From an uncultured Schlesneria sp. (GTDB taxonomy: Bacteria; Planctomycetota; Planctomycetia; Planctomycetales; Planctomycetaceae): a DNA stretch of 37,603 bases. The position numbers and the translations under genes are program-made. Below are positions 1-10,100 of this stretch, one piece after another. The stretch is from assembly GCA_903834925.1 (NCBI GenBank), contig CAILLA010000282.1, positions 1-37,603 of the forward strand, in the 5' to 3' direction. Positions within the stretch are counted from its first letter, which is position 1. Each line of letters begins with the position of its first letter. The notes under the pieces are model-generated. The model searched no databases and was not told the DNA's origin. It was given only the letters and a program-made list of their open reading frames with translations.

Positions 1-463
1 AATACTAGCCTCCGTCAAACGAAAAGGGACCCGAAGAGCGCAGACGTCACTCAAAACCTGACTACCGATGCCGCTGAAAACAAATTCACGGCAACGGGGG
101 GAAGGATTTCAGGCCGCCGATTGACGCCATCCACGCAAAAAATGACAGCCTCGGAGCGATGATGGCTACTTTGGTCGTTGACTCTTAAACCGTGGCACCC
201 CGAGTTTCGATGTCTATTCCGCTCTACAGGCGCGGCAGTATTACCCGACGCCAGTTGACCCGTTTCATCAGAACAGCGTTTTACCTGATTGCAACCGACG
301 ACGACTATCAGTTCCACGTTGATCAAGTAATTCCGCGAGAGCCTGCTGACGCTCTTTTTTGTCGATCAGAAGAATGACTCAGTTTTCAAAACAGTCCGCC
401 CGGTCTACAACAATGAGCCAAAGAGACCCGTTTCAGCGAATCCACTTCGTAAGGAATGCCACA
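1..463. other. Region without a convincing gene, upstream of the NIPSNAP pseudogene
   Basis: No reading frame here resembles a known family; the short open frames on both strands (up to about 90 codons) have no recognisable motif or ribosome binding site. The stretch does hold one copy of a dispersed repeat at 152-172 (listed separately). It probably contains the promoter for the plus-strand genes that start at 464, but I could not pick out a convincing -35/-10 pair. Confidence 0.5.
152..172 (+). repeat. Partial copy of the GGCTACTTT-ended dispersed repeat
   Basis: The 21 bases at 152-172 (reading CGGAGCGATGATGGCTACTT plus T) are identical to 14371-14391, which is the right arm of the inverted repeat beside the giant gene. 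The match stops at the left, where the sequence diverges from the 14359-14370 part. This looks like one end of a short palindromic element; a weak possible partner end (TAGCCTCCG) lies at 6-14. Being intergenic fits a REP or MITE-like family. Confidence 0.65.
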
Positions 464-901
464 ATGCAGCGTCGAACATTTCTTCAGTCATCATTAACCG
501 CAGGAGGGCTTGCGACGATGCCAGTGCTGGCGAGCGCGGTTGATGTGTCACAGGAAAAAGGGGGGCGTGAATTCTTCGAACTGCGAACGTACGCCTTGAA
601 ACCCGACAAACAGGCGATCCTGGATCGATAGAAAATGTTCAACAAGGGCGAGATTGCGATCTTTCGACGCGTCGGCCTGAACCCCGTCCTGTTTGGCGAA
701 GCCATCCTGGGAACACGCATCCCGAACCTGACCTATCTGCTTGCGTTTGACGACGAAGCTGCCCGAGTCGAAGCCTGGAACAAATTCCGATCCGATCCCG
801 AATGGATCAAACTCAAATCGATCCCCGAATACGAAGACAAACGAATCGTGTCAAAGATTACTAACAAGCTACTCACATCCACTGCGTTCCCGCAGATTTA
901 A
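464..901 (+). pseudogene. NIPSNAP-family protein, interrupted by an in-frame TAG
   Basis: The ATG at 464 opens MQRRTFLQSSLTAGGLA, a twin-arginine (Tat) type leader (RRTFLQ), followed by EFFELRTYALKPDKQ, the usual beginning of a NIPSNAP domain. At 629-631 the frame meets TAG. Directly after it, in the same frame, the rest of the domain continues (KMFNKGEIAIFRRVGLNP, then NLTYLLAFDDEAARVEAW and a DPEW motif) to a TAA at 899-901. Read through, the product would be 145 aa with one complete NIPSNAP domain, a normal size for the exported planctomycete members, whose biochemical role is unknown. A single substitution in a sense codon (for example TAC to TAG) would explain the break. It could be a pseudogene, a sequencing error or, least likely, a suppressed amber codon. 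The next gene starts 21 bp later on the same strand. Confidence 0.75.
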
Positions 902-922
902 TTCAACAATGGAGCATAAATC

Positions 923-2029
923 ATGAGCAATCGAGTCTGTCGATGGGGTATTCTTTCCGCCGCGCATATCGCCCGTAAGAATTGGCTGGCGATTAAGAAT
1001 TCTGAAAACGCTGTTATTACGGCCGTTGCCAGTCGTAGCGTCGAAAAGGCACAGCAGTTTATCGATGAGTGTCAGGCTCATTCCTCGTTTGACCCGAAGC
1101 CTGTCGCACTGGGCAGTTACGAGGAATTGTTGAAACGCCCCGATATCGACGCTGTTTACATCCCGATTCCCACAGGATTACGAAAAGAATGGGTGATTCG
1201 TGCGGCTGACGCCGGAAAACATGTTCTCGCCGAAAAGCCCGTTGGCTCTGATGCTGGCGAAGTGGCTGAGATGATCGCGGCGTGCAAGACGAACAATGTC
1301 CAGTTCATGGACGGGGTGATGTTCATGCACAGCCTCAGGCTGAATAAACTACGTGAAACTCTGAACGACGGACAAAGTGTCGGTCAATTACGGCGAATCA
1401 CCAGTCAATTCAGTTTCAACGGGACTGAAGAATTTGCGAAGAGTAATATTCGAGCCAGTGGCGAGTTGGAACCGCTTGGGTGTCTTGGCGATCTTGGCTG
1501 GTACAACATCCGCTTCGCATTGTGGGTCATGAACTATCAGATGCCACTGCGAGTCAGCGGCCGCATGTTGACGGAAGCTCGTCGTGCCGACAGTCAGTCT
1601 GCGGTGCCAACCGAGTTTTCGGGTGAATTGTTTTTTGCCGATGGCGTTTCGTCGAGTTTTTACTGTTCGTTCATCACGGAAACCCAACAATGGGCCAATG
1701 TGAGTGGTACGAAGGGGTACGTCGACGTCAAGGATTTCGTCGTTCCTTATTACGGCAATGAGACGGCCTTTACTGTGACCAACGGCTGTTTGAATCAGAA
1801 GAGTTGCGACTTCAACATGGAAGATCACACTCGTCGTGTGGCGGTTCCCGAGTACAGTAATGGATGGTCAAATTCGCAGGAAACGAATCTGTTCCGGAAC
1901 TTTTCTCATCTGGTTCTGTCGGGCAAGCACGATTTCGTGTGGAGTGACATTGCCTTGAAGACCCAGAAGGTCATCGACGCCTGCCTGGCTTCTGCCAGAG
2001 ATCATGGAAAGTTGATCGAACTTTCGTGA
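923..2029 (+). CDS. Gfo/Idh/MocA family oxidoreductase
   Basis: A 368-aa NAD(P)-dependent sugar-type dehydrogenase. The N-terminal Rossmann fold shows GILSAAHIA (residues 9-17) and the family signature VLAEKPVGS, in which Lys105 of EKP is the usual catalytic lysine. The C-terminal half carries the substrate-binding sheet (GCLGDLGWYNIRFALW, about 187-201). The length is typical. The substrate cannot be read from sequence; members oxidise the hydroxyls of sugars, inositols or sugar acids. No signal peptide is visible, so it is probably cytoplasmic. The start at 923 follows a GGAG at 910-913 (AATGGAGCATAAATCATG). Residues about 218-230 (EARRADSQSAVPT) sit in a surface-loop position and are encoded by a partly palindromic GC-rich stretch (about 1587-1612), possibly a repeat accommodated in frame. 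It follows the broken NIPSNAP gene and ends 5 bp before a strong hairpin. Confidence 0.93.
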   Translation: MSNRVCRWGILSAAHIARKNWLAIKNSENAVITAVASRSVEKAQQFIDECQAHSSFDPKPVALGSYEELLKRPDIDAVYIPIPTGLRKEWVIRAADAGKHVLAEKPVGSDAGEVAEMIAACKTNNVQFMDGVMFMHSLRLNKLRETLNDGQSVGQLRRITSQFSFNGTEEFAKSNIRASGELEPLGCLGDLGWYNIRFALWVMNYQMPLRVSGRMLTEARRADSQSAVPTEFSGELFFADGVSSSFYCSFITETQQWANVSGTKGYVDVKDFVVPYYGNETAFTVTNGCLNQKSCDFNMEDHTRRVAVPEYSNGWSNSQETNLFRNFSHLVLSGKHDFVWSDIALKTQKVIDACLASARDHGKLIELS

Positions 2030-2033
2030 ATCT

Positions 2034-2073
2034 CAGTAATCAGGTCCGCGAATTGGCGCGGACCTGATTACTG
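2034..2073. terminator. Perfect 17-bp hairpin after the Gfo/Idh gene
   Basis: Bases 2034-2050 and 2057-2073 are exact reverse complements around a 6-nt loop (AATTGG). The hairpin begins 4 bases after the stop codon. There is no immediate U-tract, only a T-rich stretch from about 2081. It may act as a transcription terminator or mRNA 3' stabiliser, separating this gene from the S51/racemase pair, or it may be an extragenic palindromic repeat. Confidence 0.65.
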
Positions 2074-2162
2074 ATGTCTGCTATCTTATTTTGATTGGTA
2101 CGGTAGGGAATCACAAATTTGCGGAGAGTCCCGCACGTTTAAATCTGAAAGGATGCAGATTC

Positions 2163-2972
2163 ATGTGGTGTCTACTTTTAGTGAACCTATTGGCCGCCGA
2201 GCCGACATCAAAGCCTTGGGATGACGATTCGGCAAAAGGAACACTTGTCGTCGTTGGCGGTGGAACAACAACCGCCGAAATCGTGGATAAGACGATCGAA
2301 CTGGCTGGTGGAAAAACCGCAAAGGTGGCGATTGTCGCTGCTGCGAACCCGGAATACGGGCCAGACTCATTGGCGATGTGGCAACGGACGAACGTGGCTC
2401 GCGTCGATCTCATCAATCTTCAGAAGCCAATCGCCTCCAAACAAATCTTGAAGGATGCTGATCTGATCTGGATGCCAGGGGGATTGCAAGGAGTGTTCAT
2501 GAACGGTCTGCGGGGGACCGGGATTGAAGATGTCATTCGCCGCCGCTACCAGGATGGCGCTGTTGTTGCCGGGACGAGTGCCGGCGCGGCCGTGATGTCG
2601 AAGGTGATGATCGGTGGTCGTTCCGATCTGGACAGTTTAAAGGCGGGGACCGCGCCCTATTTGATGGACGGACTGGGGCTTTGGCCTGAAGTGATCATCG
2701 ACCAGCATTTTCTGCAAAAAGGGCGTTTCAATCGGCTGGTACTCGCCACGATTGATTATCCTGAGTTAATCGGAGTCGGCATCGACGAAGAGACCGCAGC
2801 CGTCGTACGTGGGCAGGAATTTGAAGTGATCGGCAGCAATAACATCACTGTGATCGACGGTCGTAAAGCCAGCCGTGAGCGGTTAAAAAAGGGCGAAGCT
2901 GCCGCAGCCCGCGATTTAAAAGTGCATATCCTGCGTGCAGGAATGAAGTTTAAACTTGATGATTCAGAGTGA
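2163..2972 (+). CDS. Peptidase S51, cyanophycinase-like
   Basis: A 269-aa serine hydrolase of the S51 family (cyanophycinase / alpha-aspartyl dipeptidase fold). Visible signatures are LVVVGGGTT (28-36), MPGGLQGVF (104-112), the nucleophile elbow AGTSAGAA with Ser139, and the cyanophycinase-type IDQHFLQKGRFNRL with His182. Family members cleave beta-Asp-Arg or other Asp-containing dipeptide bonds. No cyanophycin synthetase is nearby, so the natural substrate is open. I chose the ATG at 2163 because AAAGGA lies about 10 bases upstream and it gives a short hydrophobic leader (MWCLLLVNLLAA). An upstream TTG at 2091 would add 24 non-conserved residues. The leader may be a signal peptide, which would make this an exported member. 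The stop is 5 bp before the next start, so the two genes are almost certainly co-transcribed. Confidence 0.9.
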   Translation: MWCLLLVNLLAAEPTSKPWDDDSAKGTLVVVGGGTTTAEIVDKTIELAGGKTAKVAIVAAANPEYGPDSLAMWQRTNVARVDLINLQKPIASKQILKDADLIWMPGGLQGVFMNGLRGTGIEDVIRRRYQDGAVVAGTSAGAAVMSKVMIGGRSDLDSLKAGTAPYLMDGLGLWPEVIIDQHFLQKGRFNRLVLATIDYPELIGVGIDEETAAVVRGQEFEVIGSNNITVIDGRKASRERLKKGEAAAARDLKVHILRAGMKFKLDDSE

Positions 2973-2977
2973 CCCAC

Positions 2978-4111
2978 ATGAAAATTGCTGAAATCGAAGT
3001 GATTCCATTGACCGGCGCCACAGTCGACGGTGGTTGGCCACAAGGTCATGAGCCTCAGGAAAACCTGCACACGCTCGTCCAGATTCGTACGGACCAGGGT
3101 CTGCACGGCTGGGGAAGCTGTTTCACCTCCGGGACGTTGGTTGAGGGAGCGGTGGCTCTATTGTGGCCGTTGCTCAAGGGAGAATCTGCCGTCGAGCCGG
3201 AACGTGTTTCCGAAAAACTGCGACAGTCGAGCTTCTGGCAAGGACGAGGGGGATCTGTCGAACATGCCATCAGCGGTATCGACATCGCCCTGTGGGACAT
3301 CATGGGAAAAGCCTGTTGTCAGCCCGTTTCGCGACTTCTTGGTGGTAACTACCGACAGCGAATCAAGCCATACGGTTCGATCTTGTTCGATGAACCAGCC
3401 GCCTTAGCAGAGGCATTACAAAGCGTGGTGGCTCGCGGTTTCAAAGCGATCAAGATGGGTTGGAGGCCGTTTGGCCGACGCAATCGAAAATTCGACGAAC
3501 TCTTGGTCAGTACGGCCCGGGAAACTGTGGGCGAAGATGTCGAGTTAATGGTCGATGCCGGGGGAAGCGAACAGTTCTGGCCGCACGGGACCAATTGGGC
3601 TCGTGAGACGGCCTTCATGCTCGACTATTACGATATCACATGGTTTGAAGAGCCATTGCCTCCCGATGATATTGAGGGCTATATCGAGCTGACACGAGTC
3701 TCACCGGTTCCCATCGCGGGGGGAGAAGTTCTCACGCGACGACAGTCGTTTATGCCGTGGCTGGAACGTCGCGCCGTCGACATCATCCAGCCCGACTGCA
3801 CGAAAAACGGCGGACTATCCGAATCTCGTCGCCTGGCCTGGCTTGCATTCGATCACAATGTGACGCTGGTTCCACATGGCTGGAACACCGCCGTTGGATT
3901 GGCAGCAGACCTGCAATTCTCGGCTGCGATTCCCGTCGCTCGCTACGTCGAATATCTGACTCCTTGTGCCTACATCGAAGAGCTTCCAACGACCCCGTTT
4001 AAGATCGACTCGGAAGGATACCTGGAAATTCCGACCAAACCCGGGCTTGGCATTGATATCGACCCTGACCAGCTTGCCAAGTTTGCGGGCAAACGGACAA
4101 CTTTCAAATAG
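2978..4111 (+). CDS. Mandelate racemase / muconate lactonizing enzyme family protein
   Basis: A 377-aa enolase-superfamily enzyme that would abstract a proton alpha to a carboxylate with Mg2+. All the barrel landmarks of the mandelate racemase subgroup are visible: Lys159 in FKAIKMGW, metal ligands Asp193 (VDAGG), Glu224 (WFEEPLPPD) and Glu250 (AGGEVLTRR), the Asp-His dyad Asp273 (QPDCTKNGG) and His300 (VPHGWN), and Glu325 (YVEYLTP). The capping-domain region is residues 1-125. The Asp-His dyad points to an acid-sugar dehydratase or racemase rather than a muconate cycloisomerase; the exact substrate cannot be called. The ATG at 2978 is preferred over the GTG at 2969 because MKIAEIEVIPL is the standard family start. 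It is translationally coupled to the S51 gene (5-bp gap), which hints at a shared catabolic role. A convergent hairpin follows. Confidence 0.93.
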   Translation: MKIAEIEVIPLTGATVDGGWPQGHEPQENLHTLVQIRTDQGLHGWGSCFTSGTLVEGAVALLWPLLKGESAVEPERVSEKLRQSSFWQGRGGSVEHAISGIDIALWDIMGKACCQPVSRLLGGNYRQRIKPYGSILFDEPAALAEALQSVVARGFKAIKMGWRPFGRRNRKFDELLVSTARETVGEDVELMVDAGGSEQFWPHGTNWARETAFMLDYYDITWFEEPLPPDDIEGYIELTRVSPVPIAGGEVLTRRQSFMPWLERRAVDIIQPDCTKNGGLSESRRLAWLAFDHNVTLVPHGWNTAVGLAADLQFSAAIPVARYVEYLTPCAYIEELPTTPFKIDSEGYLEIPTKPGLGIDIDPDQLAKFAGKRTTFK

Positions 4112-4127
4112 TTGATCGACTAACCCA

Positions 4128-4154
4128 CATCATGGGGCGACTCGCCCCATGATG
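4128..4154. terminator. Bidirectional hairpin between convergent genes
   Basis: Bases 4128-4139 (CATCATGGGGCG) pair perfectly with 4143-4154 around a 3-nt loop (ACT). The right edge is 1 base from the stop codon of the minus-strand giant gene, and the left edge is 16 bases after the stop of the plus-strand racemase-family gene. A short T-rich stretch (TCATTTTGG) follows on the plus strand. The position between converging genes fits a shared terminator. Confidence 0.75.
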
Positions 4155-4155
4155 C

Positions 4156-7100
4156 TCATTTTGGTATTCGTATTTCAATCTGATAAATTTCGTGTGTGAC
4201 GTTGTTGAATCGGGACGGCCATTCGGTCTTCTTGAGTTTTCCCAGGGACTCTTTCGCTGGTTCCCATTTCTGTTCGTGGACCTGTGCCGCTGCCAGTTTT
4301 AACAGTCCCGTCGGTTCGAGCTTTCTCAATTTCGCGACCTGTTCCCAGTGTGGGATGGCTTCGCTCCAACGATTCTGGTTCTGACGTAGCTCCGCCATCG
4401 CGGCATGCGATTCAGATTCGTTCGGAGCGGATTCGATGATCGATGTGGCGGCACGTTCGGCTTCCGCTTCGTTGTCTTTCAGCCGCGATGCGAGCTGCTG
4501 ATAAAGCGTCAGGTCATGGCGTTGGAGGTCAATTAACTTGAGTAATTGATCTGTCGCAGCCGCCTTGTTCTGAGTGGCGTCATAGCAGGCGATCAGCGCC
4601 TGATGCGTCTGTTTGTCATTCGGCTGAAGTTCGATGGCAATCTTGAATTGAGCGATCGCTTTGGCGTGCTCATTTTTCGCCTGGTAAGTTTCGCCAATCG
4701 CTTTTCTAAGAATCGGACTGTCCTGTCCTGTTTTCGTCGCCTCCGAATCCATCTTTTGAACGTAGTCGTCCAGATCTGACGCGGAACTCAAGACGGATTT
4801 CAATGTTGATATTGTATGGATTCGTTCTTGATGCCGAGCATCCCAGCAAACGATCGCCGCCGAGGCTGCGGTCACGGCGGCTTCGGTATGTTGAAGGTCC
4901 GATTCGGCCGATGCCAGTTCCTGGTAATAGCCCGACAAGACGTTGTCATTCAGTCCACTTGTCGGGTTGGATCGCTGATGAAGGGCGATTGCTTCCGTGA
5001 GATAATCCTTTGCCTTTTCCCATTCTTGAGCACTCTCGCATCCCTGCGCGAATTGGGCGATATTTGCTTCAGTCCAGCGACCGGCCTGATGGAAGTGAGA
5101 CTCAGTCTGTTCAATCAAACGGCTCAACTGTTCCGGTCGCTGCGAATGGAAGTATGCCGCCATCAGTTCAGACCGATAGAGCATATTATCGGGACGAGCG
5201 ATAACCAGTTGGTCGAGAATCGGAATCATCTCGGCATAACGGTTTGTCTCATGCAGCCAATTGACCAATTGGAATTGTTCCGCTTCGTTGAGCAACCCAT
5301 TTCCGTGAGCGATCAACAGGATCTCAATCGCTCGGGGCACCAACTGCAAGCCGTTGCGAAGATAATTCGCCACAACCATCGCTCGACGACCCGATGCACG
5401 CCGCTCGTTCAAGATCGCTTCCGCAGCCTTGGCAAAGTCCTGAGTTTTTTCGGCCCAGAAGAATCCATATCCAAAATGGTAGATCTGCTGGTGGCCACCT
5501 TCGCTCCTTCGTAGATCCCTTTGCAACTGAGCGACGGCAAGCGTCAACGCTCGATCATCAAGATCCGTCGATCCGATCGCTTTCCGATAATGAGCCAATT
5601 GTGTCCCGAGCGTGTTCCACGAATTATCCCACTGAATTTCGAGTCGCTGTGGCCATTGTTCCATCCTCTCGACAACGAATCGCATCGCAACTTTCGGTTC
5701 AAGAACGGAACTGATCGACTGCAAAATCGTGGAAACAGTGTTTCGGTATTGAGACTGCTGTTTCCTCAACAGTTGCGGGATTGTCTCAAACGCGAACTTT
5801 GTGACCGTTTCGACGGTCGCAGAAAGTTTGTGGCGTTGTGCGATGTCGAAGGTGGTGTTCAGTCTCGCGACCAGATTGTAGCGGACATTCTCGTCTGGGG
5901 CCGCGAAGATTTCCTTGATCGTCAGATCGACGATCGGCTTAAAGAGATTGACGCGTCCTGTTCCGATCGACACGGCACCATCGTGTTCAAGTGCATGGTT
6001 GTAGAGCGACATCAATCGATCGTTCAGCCATTTGCGCTGTTCATCATTGGCAGGTCGAGCGATCTGTTTTTTCAATACCGCTTCACCGGCCGCATGCCGA
6101 TTGGCTCCTTCGAGCATCTGAGCATAGCGACTCAAATATTCATTATCAGCATGTGGCCAGATTCCCTCATTCGCTTGAAGATAACTCTGGTACTCGGCTT
6201 CCTGCGTCTGCAATCCTTCATCGTGGAGTGAATAATTCCAGAAGAGCAGCTGACACAGGTTGCTGGTCAACTTCAGGTGGTCTCGCGACCCGGCTGGAGT
6301 CAGCAGAATGAGCGATCTCATTTCCCTGATCTGCTCAGCCTTCAGCCTGTCATTTGTAAATCCACCCATTCTCTGCAGAAATTCCGACATCATGAGAGGT
6401 TCGCCGTCGGTCCATGTTCGCTGAAATGCTCGTTGAAGAGCCGCCAGACAGGCGTCGATGTGCGGACCTGGCTGGTTCAGGATTTCAGAGGATTTGCGTT
6501 CGACGAACGCCTCCAGCAGATCTAATGCGCGAAGATCCGTCGCTGTCAGTTCAGCTTCACGCAGTTTCTTGATTCGAGTCAGGATTTCATCGGCTGTGGC
6601 CTCGTTTCGCAACTCATACAGGACCTGGTTTTGAAGCGATTGAATAAACGCATACATCTGTTGTGGCGACCGCCCAAGGACCGCGTCAGGGAGCATTTGA
6701 AGCAAACGGAAGTCACGCGATGCTGCGTAGAGGCTTCGCAACTGCCACAGATAGTTCTCGGGTTGAGCCGACTTTTTGAATAGCGCCTTCAAGACGAACA
6801 ACGTATTTTCATCGAGTTCACTGGGAAGTGGGATATTCGTTTGCTGCCAGCGATTATTCGTTTGATAAATCAGTTGGGCAAGATTTCTCTCGGGTGTCTG
6901 TACGAATGCCTCAATGCGGCTTTGTTCATACTGATCGCGACGATTGGTGACCAGATACCAATCCGCGAGTAACCGGTAATCGGCTGCCGAAAGGAGGTGG
7001 TCACGCTCACACGCTTCAAACAGCGGAATCGCTTCGTCCAGCTTGCCTCGTTCGGCAACAACCCGCGCCAGCATTTGAAGCCAGGGTCCCGTTGAAATAT

Positions 7101-10100
7101 CAGCCCGAATCCATTCCCGAAGGACATTTTCGAGTTGCTCAGGACGATCAAGGGCAACAAGTAAACGGAACTTTGTCATCCGCCAGAATGCGGTGAAGTT
7201 TTGTCGTGCAGCAGAGCTTTCCTTCGTTGTGTCAGCGACTCCCAGAGTAATGCCTGTGTCGACGTATTTTAACAGACGCTCAACGCTCTCTGTTGCCGCT
7301 TGCTTTCGCGTTGCCAGAGACATGACCATTGCAAATGCCCGTTGGCGAACGACTGCATCGAAGAATTCTTGCTGTGTACGAAGCTCTTCCTGTAACAGCA
7401 ATTCGTCGGAGATCTCTTCTGACGAATCGTCTTCTGTCTTGATGACAGGCATAACGGGAATCTCACCAAGGATCTTCCAGCAGTCTGCTTCAACGCCAGC
7501 GAGGTTCTGGTCCGCCTGAAGGTCAAGCCAGTTTTGTTCGATCCTTAGCCCGACGCGCAAGCGAGGGATCTTCTCTTCGTTCTCACTTTTGACGGCCTCC
7601 TGAGCCAAACGAGCCGACAGTCCGATTCGCGCCGATTTTCGAATCTCGGCTTTCTTCGTCGCAAGTTCCCTTCGCGTCAGCTGATCCTGGGCCCCTTGAT
7701 CACCCAATTGCCGCTCGGCGGCGGCGATCCGATTGGCGAGCATCGCATCAACCAGACGCATCAATCCGTTCATCTCGGCAGACATCCGGTCGACCGGCAC
7801 CGTCAGTTCAGACAGTTCCTTCCATCGGGTGAACGCTTCGTTTTCAATCTCATTGGTCCATCGGGACGTCAGCAAAGTGTCGAACAAAGCCGAAACATAT
7901 CCCGCCTTGTGCAGGCTGTCAGCGGTTGCAATACGATCGCGCAGAAACGGTAACAATTCGGTTTCCGCAAACCGGCTTGCATAAATCGTTCGAAGCGTTT
8001 CGCCTAATAGATGACGCTCCGCATGATCTTTCGTGGTACTCCAGCGAGCCTTCAATTCGTTGGCAATCTGTTTCCAGATTTCTATCGGAACCTCAGATGC
8101 ATCCAATTGCGTTCGGCCGTTGATCGGCTTTGTCAACTGCATGCGACCCGACAACGTCCATCCGACAAGCGTGTTGATTTGGGTCGAATTCAAGTTCGCA
8201 AATTCCGTCTGCAACATCGTCAGCCATTCACCTCGCAATTGATCACTGGTATCGGTTTGCCCGAAGTAATAGTTCGAGACACAACGTTGGACGAGGTCAA
8301 AATGATGCGGATGCCGTACGAAGAATCTCGCCGTATCGGCAAGCGGTTCGAACCAGCGTTCGTCCATTCGCTGGAAATTGATCTGAAAGAGATTGCCATT
8401 GGCGAAATTGATTGCCGTATCGAATCGAGCATGCTGGATGGCATTCATTTTCCCTTCGACCTGGGCATCCTTCAGCCATTGATCAGCTAAGACGTATGCC
8501 CCGTCGAGTTGATCGTTGTAGATCATCGCCGAGAGATGCTGCGAGTATGCCGACGAGTACGATCCTGATTCAGGGTTCTTTGTGATCCAGTCTGTCGTCC
8601 ATTCCAGCAAACCAGCCCAGTCCGTTTGTCGGCGATAAAGTTCAGCAATGGCACTCCGTAATGATTCCTCTTCGGGCTTACTTCGTTCAGGCCGCGCAAG
8701 TTCCTGCCGAAGCCACGCATGTGCTGCCGCGAATTGTCCGGCAGCTGCCAACTTTTGAGCATACAATTCCTGGCGATAATTGTCCCACGGCAGCGTGACG
8801 GCCATCGCCTTGCGAAGTGCCAGTGCTTCTTCAAAGCGACCAAGTCCTTCCAGGCCAGAGATTTCTCGATCGTACCAATGAAGCGTAATCTCGCTTTGAA
8901 TCGCTTCGCTCGCTCGCTCATCAGCAGGTTCTGGTACCTCCTTGAATTTCGTCAGCGGCGGCAGACGCAAGTTGAAGGCGCGTGTATAGACTGGTTTTAG
9001 AGATTGATGCAGTTGATAGAACTCGGGACCAGCGACCAGTGAATTTGCGTTACTGAGGAGATATTCGGCGAGGAAAACTTCATCCTGGACTGGCGCAGTA
9101 ACCAGACGTGCGGCCTCAGTCTTCAGTCGCTGCATCGCTTCTTCATTCCGCCGAATTGTGGCGAGAAGAATGGTTCGCACCCAGCGAATTCCGGGCTTAT
9201 CGACCGCCAGCGTTTCGATGGAATCGACGTGTTTCCACATTTCGTCCCACTGCTGCAGCTGCGCGTTGTACAGGACCATTGTCAGCCGATCGTCGAATTT
9301 GGCCGAACCATCAACGACCGTCTGTCTCGCGGCGCGAAGCGGAACTGTGGGGTAGTGAATGAACTGAACCGTCGGTTTCGCCGCTAACTCAACGGCGATC
9401 CGTTCGGCGTATTTTTCTTTCGTAAACACGTCGATCTCGAGGCGAGTCTCGGATGTCGGCCGTCCTTGTTCATCTGTCGTAACAATCTTTGTTGCCCACC
9501 ACGATCCGGCGGCTTCTACGAAGTCACTGTAGGTTGTTTGATCGACAAGCTTACCTTCGGAATGAGTTGTTCGATTGAGAACGACATGTCGAGCGGTATC
9601 AATCGTGAACCGAACTTGCGAAGTGTCATTCTTGTTGGTGAGTACAAGCTTCACGCGATTGTCCCCGTCGGGTTCAATCTGCGCGGCATACCAAAAGTAG
9701 GTTTCAAACAAGGGCGACAGAGAAAAATCAGCCAGCCCCAGCGGCGGTGATTTTAGTTCACTGGCGACCGAGGCTCGGTTGCGTCCCAGCAGGAACGCCA
9801 TCGTATAAACACCTCGTTCGTTCGAATCACAATAGTTGACCAGCGATTGCTGCTGGGGATTACGGGCAGTCGTCAGCCACGCCGTTGGCGAATAGAGCGC
9901 CAGATCGATGTTTCTTCCGGTTGAGCGGTTCCAGCGCGGATCAAACGTTTCGACTCGCCTTCGCAGTTCAATGCCACCATTCAATTTCAGAAGTGGCTCG
10001 GTTCGGAGCAGGCTCTTGGCAAGTTGAATTGATTCTGGTGACCAGGCTTCAGGAACTTTCGCATTTTGAGGGCGTTTTGCTGGCTTTGATTCCAGCGATG

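Noticed and set aside
4816-5514. 232-codon plus-strand frame, and similar ones at 5521-6231 and 13568-14101
   Set aside because: They lie wholly antisense within the giant gene, whose frame shows clear domain structure; their peptides resemble nothing.
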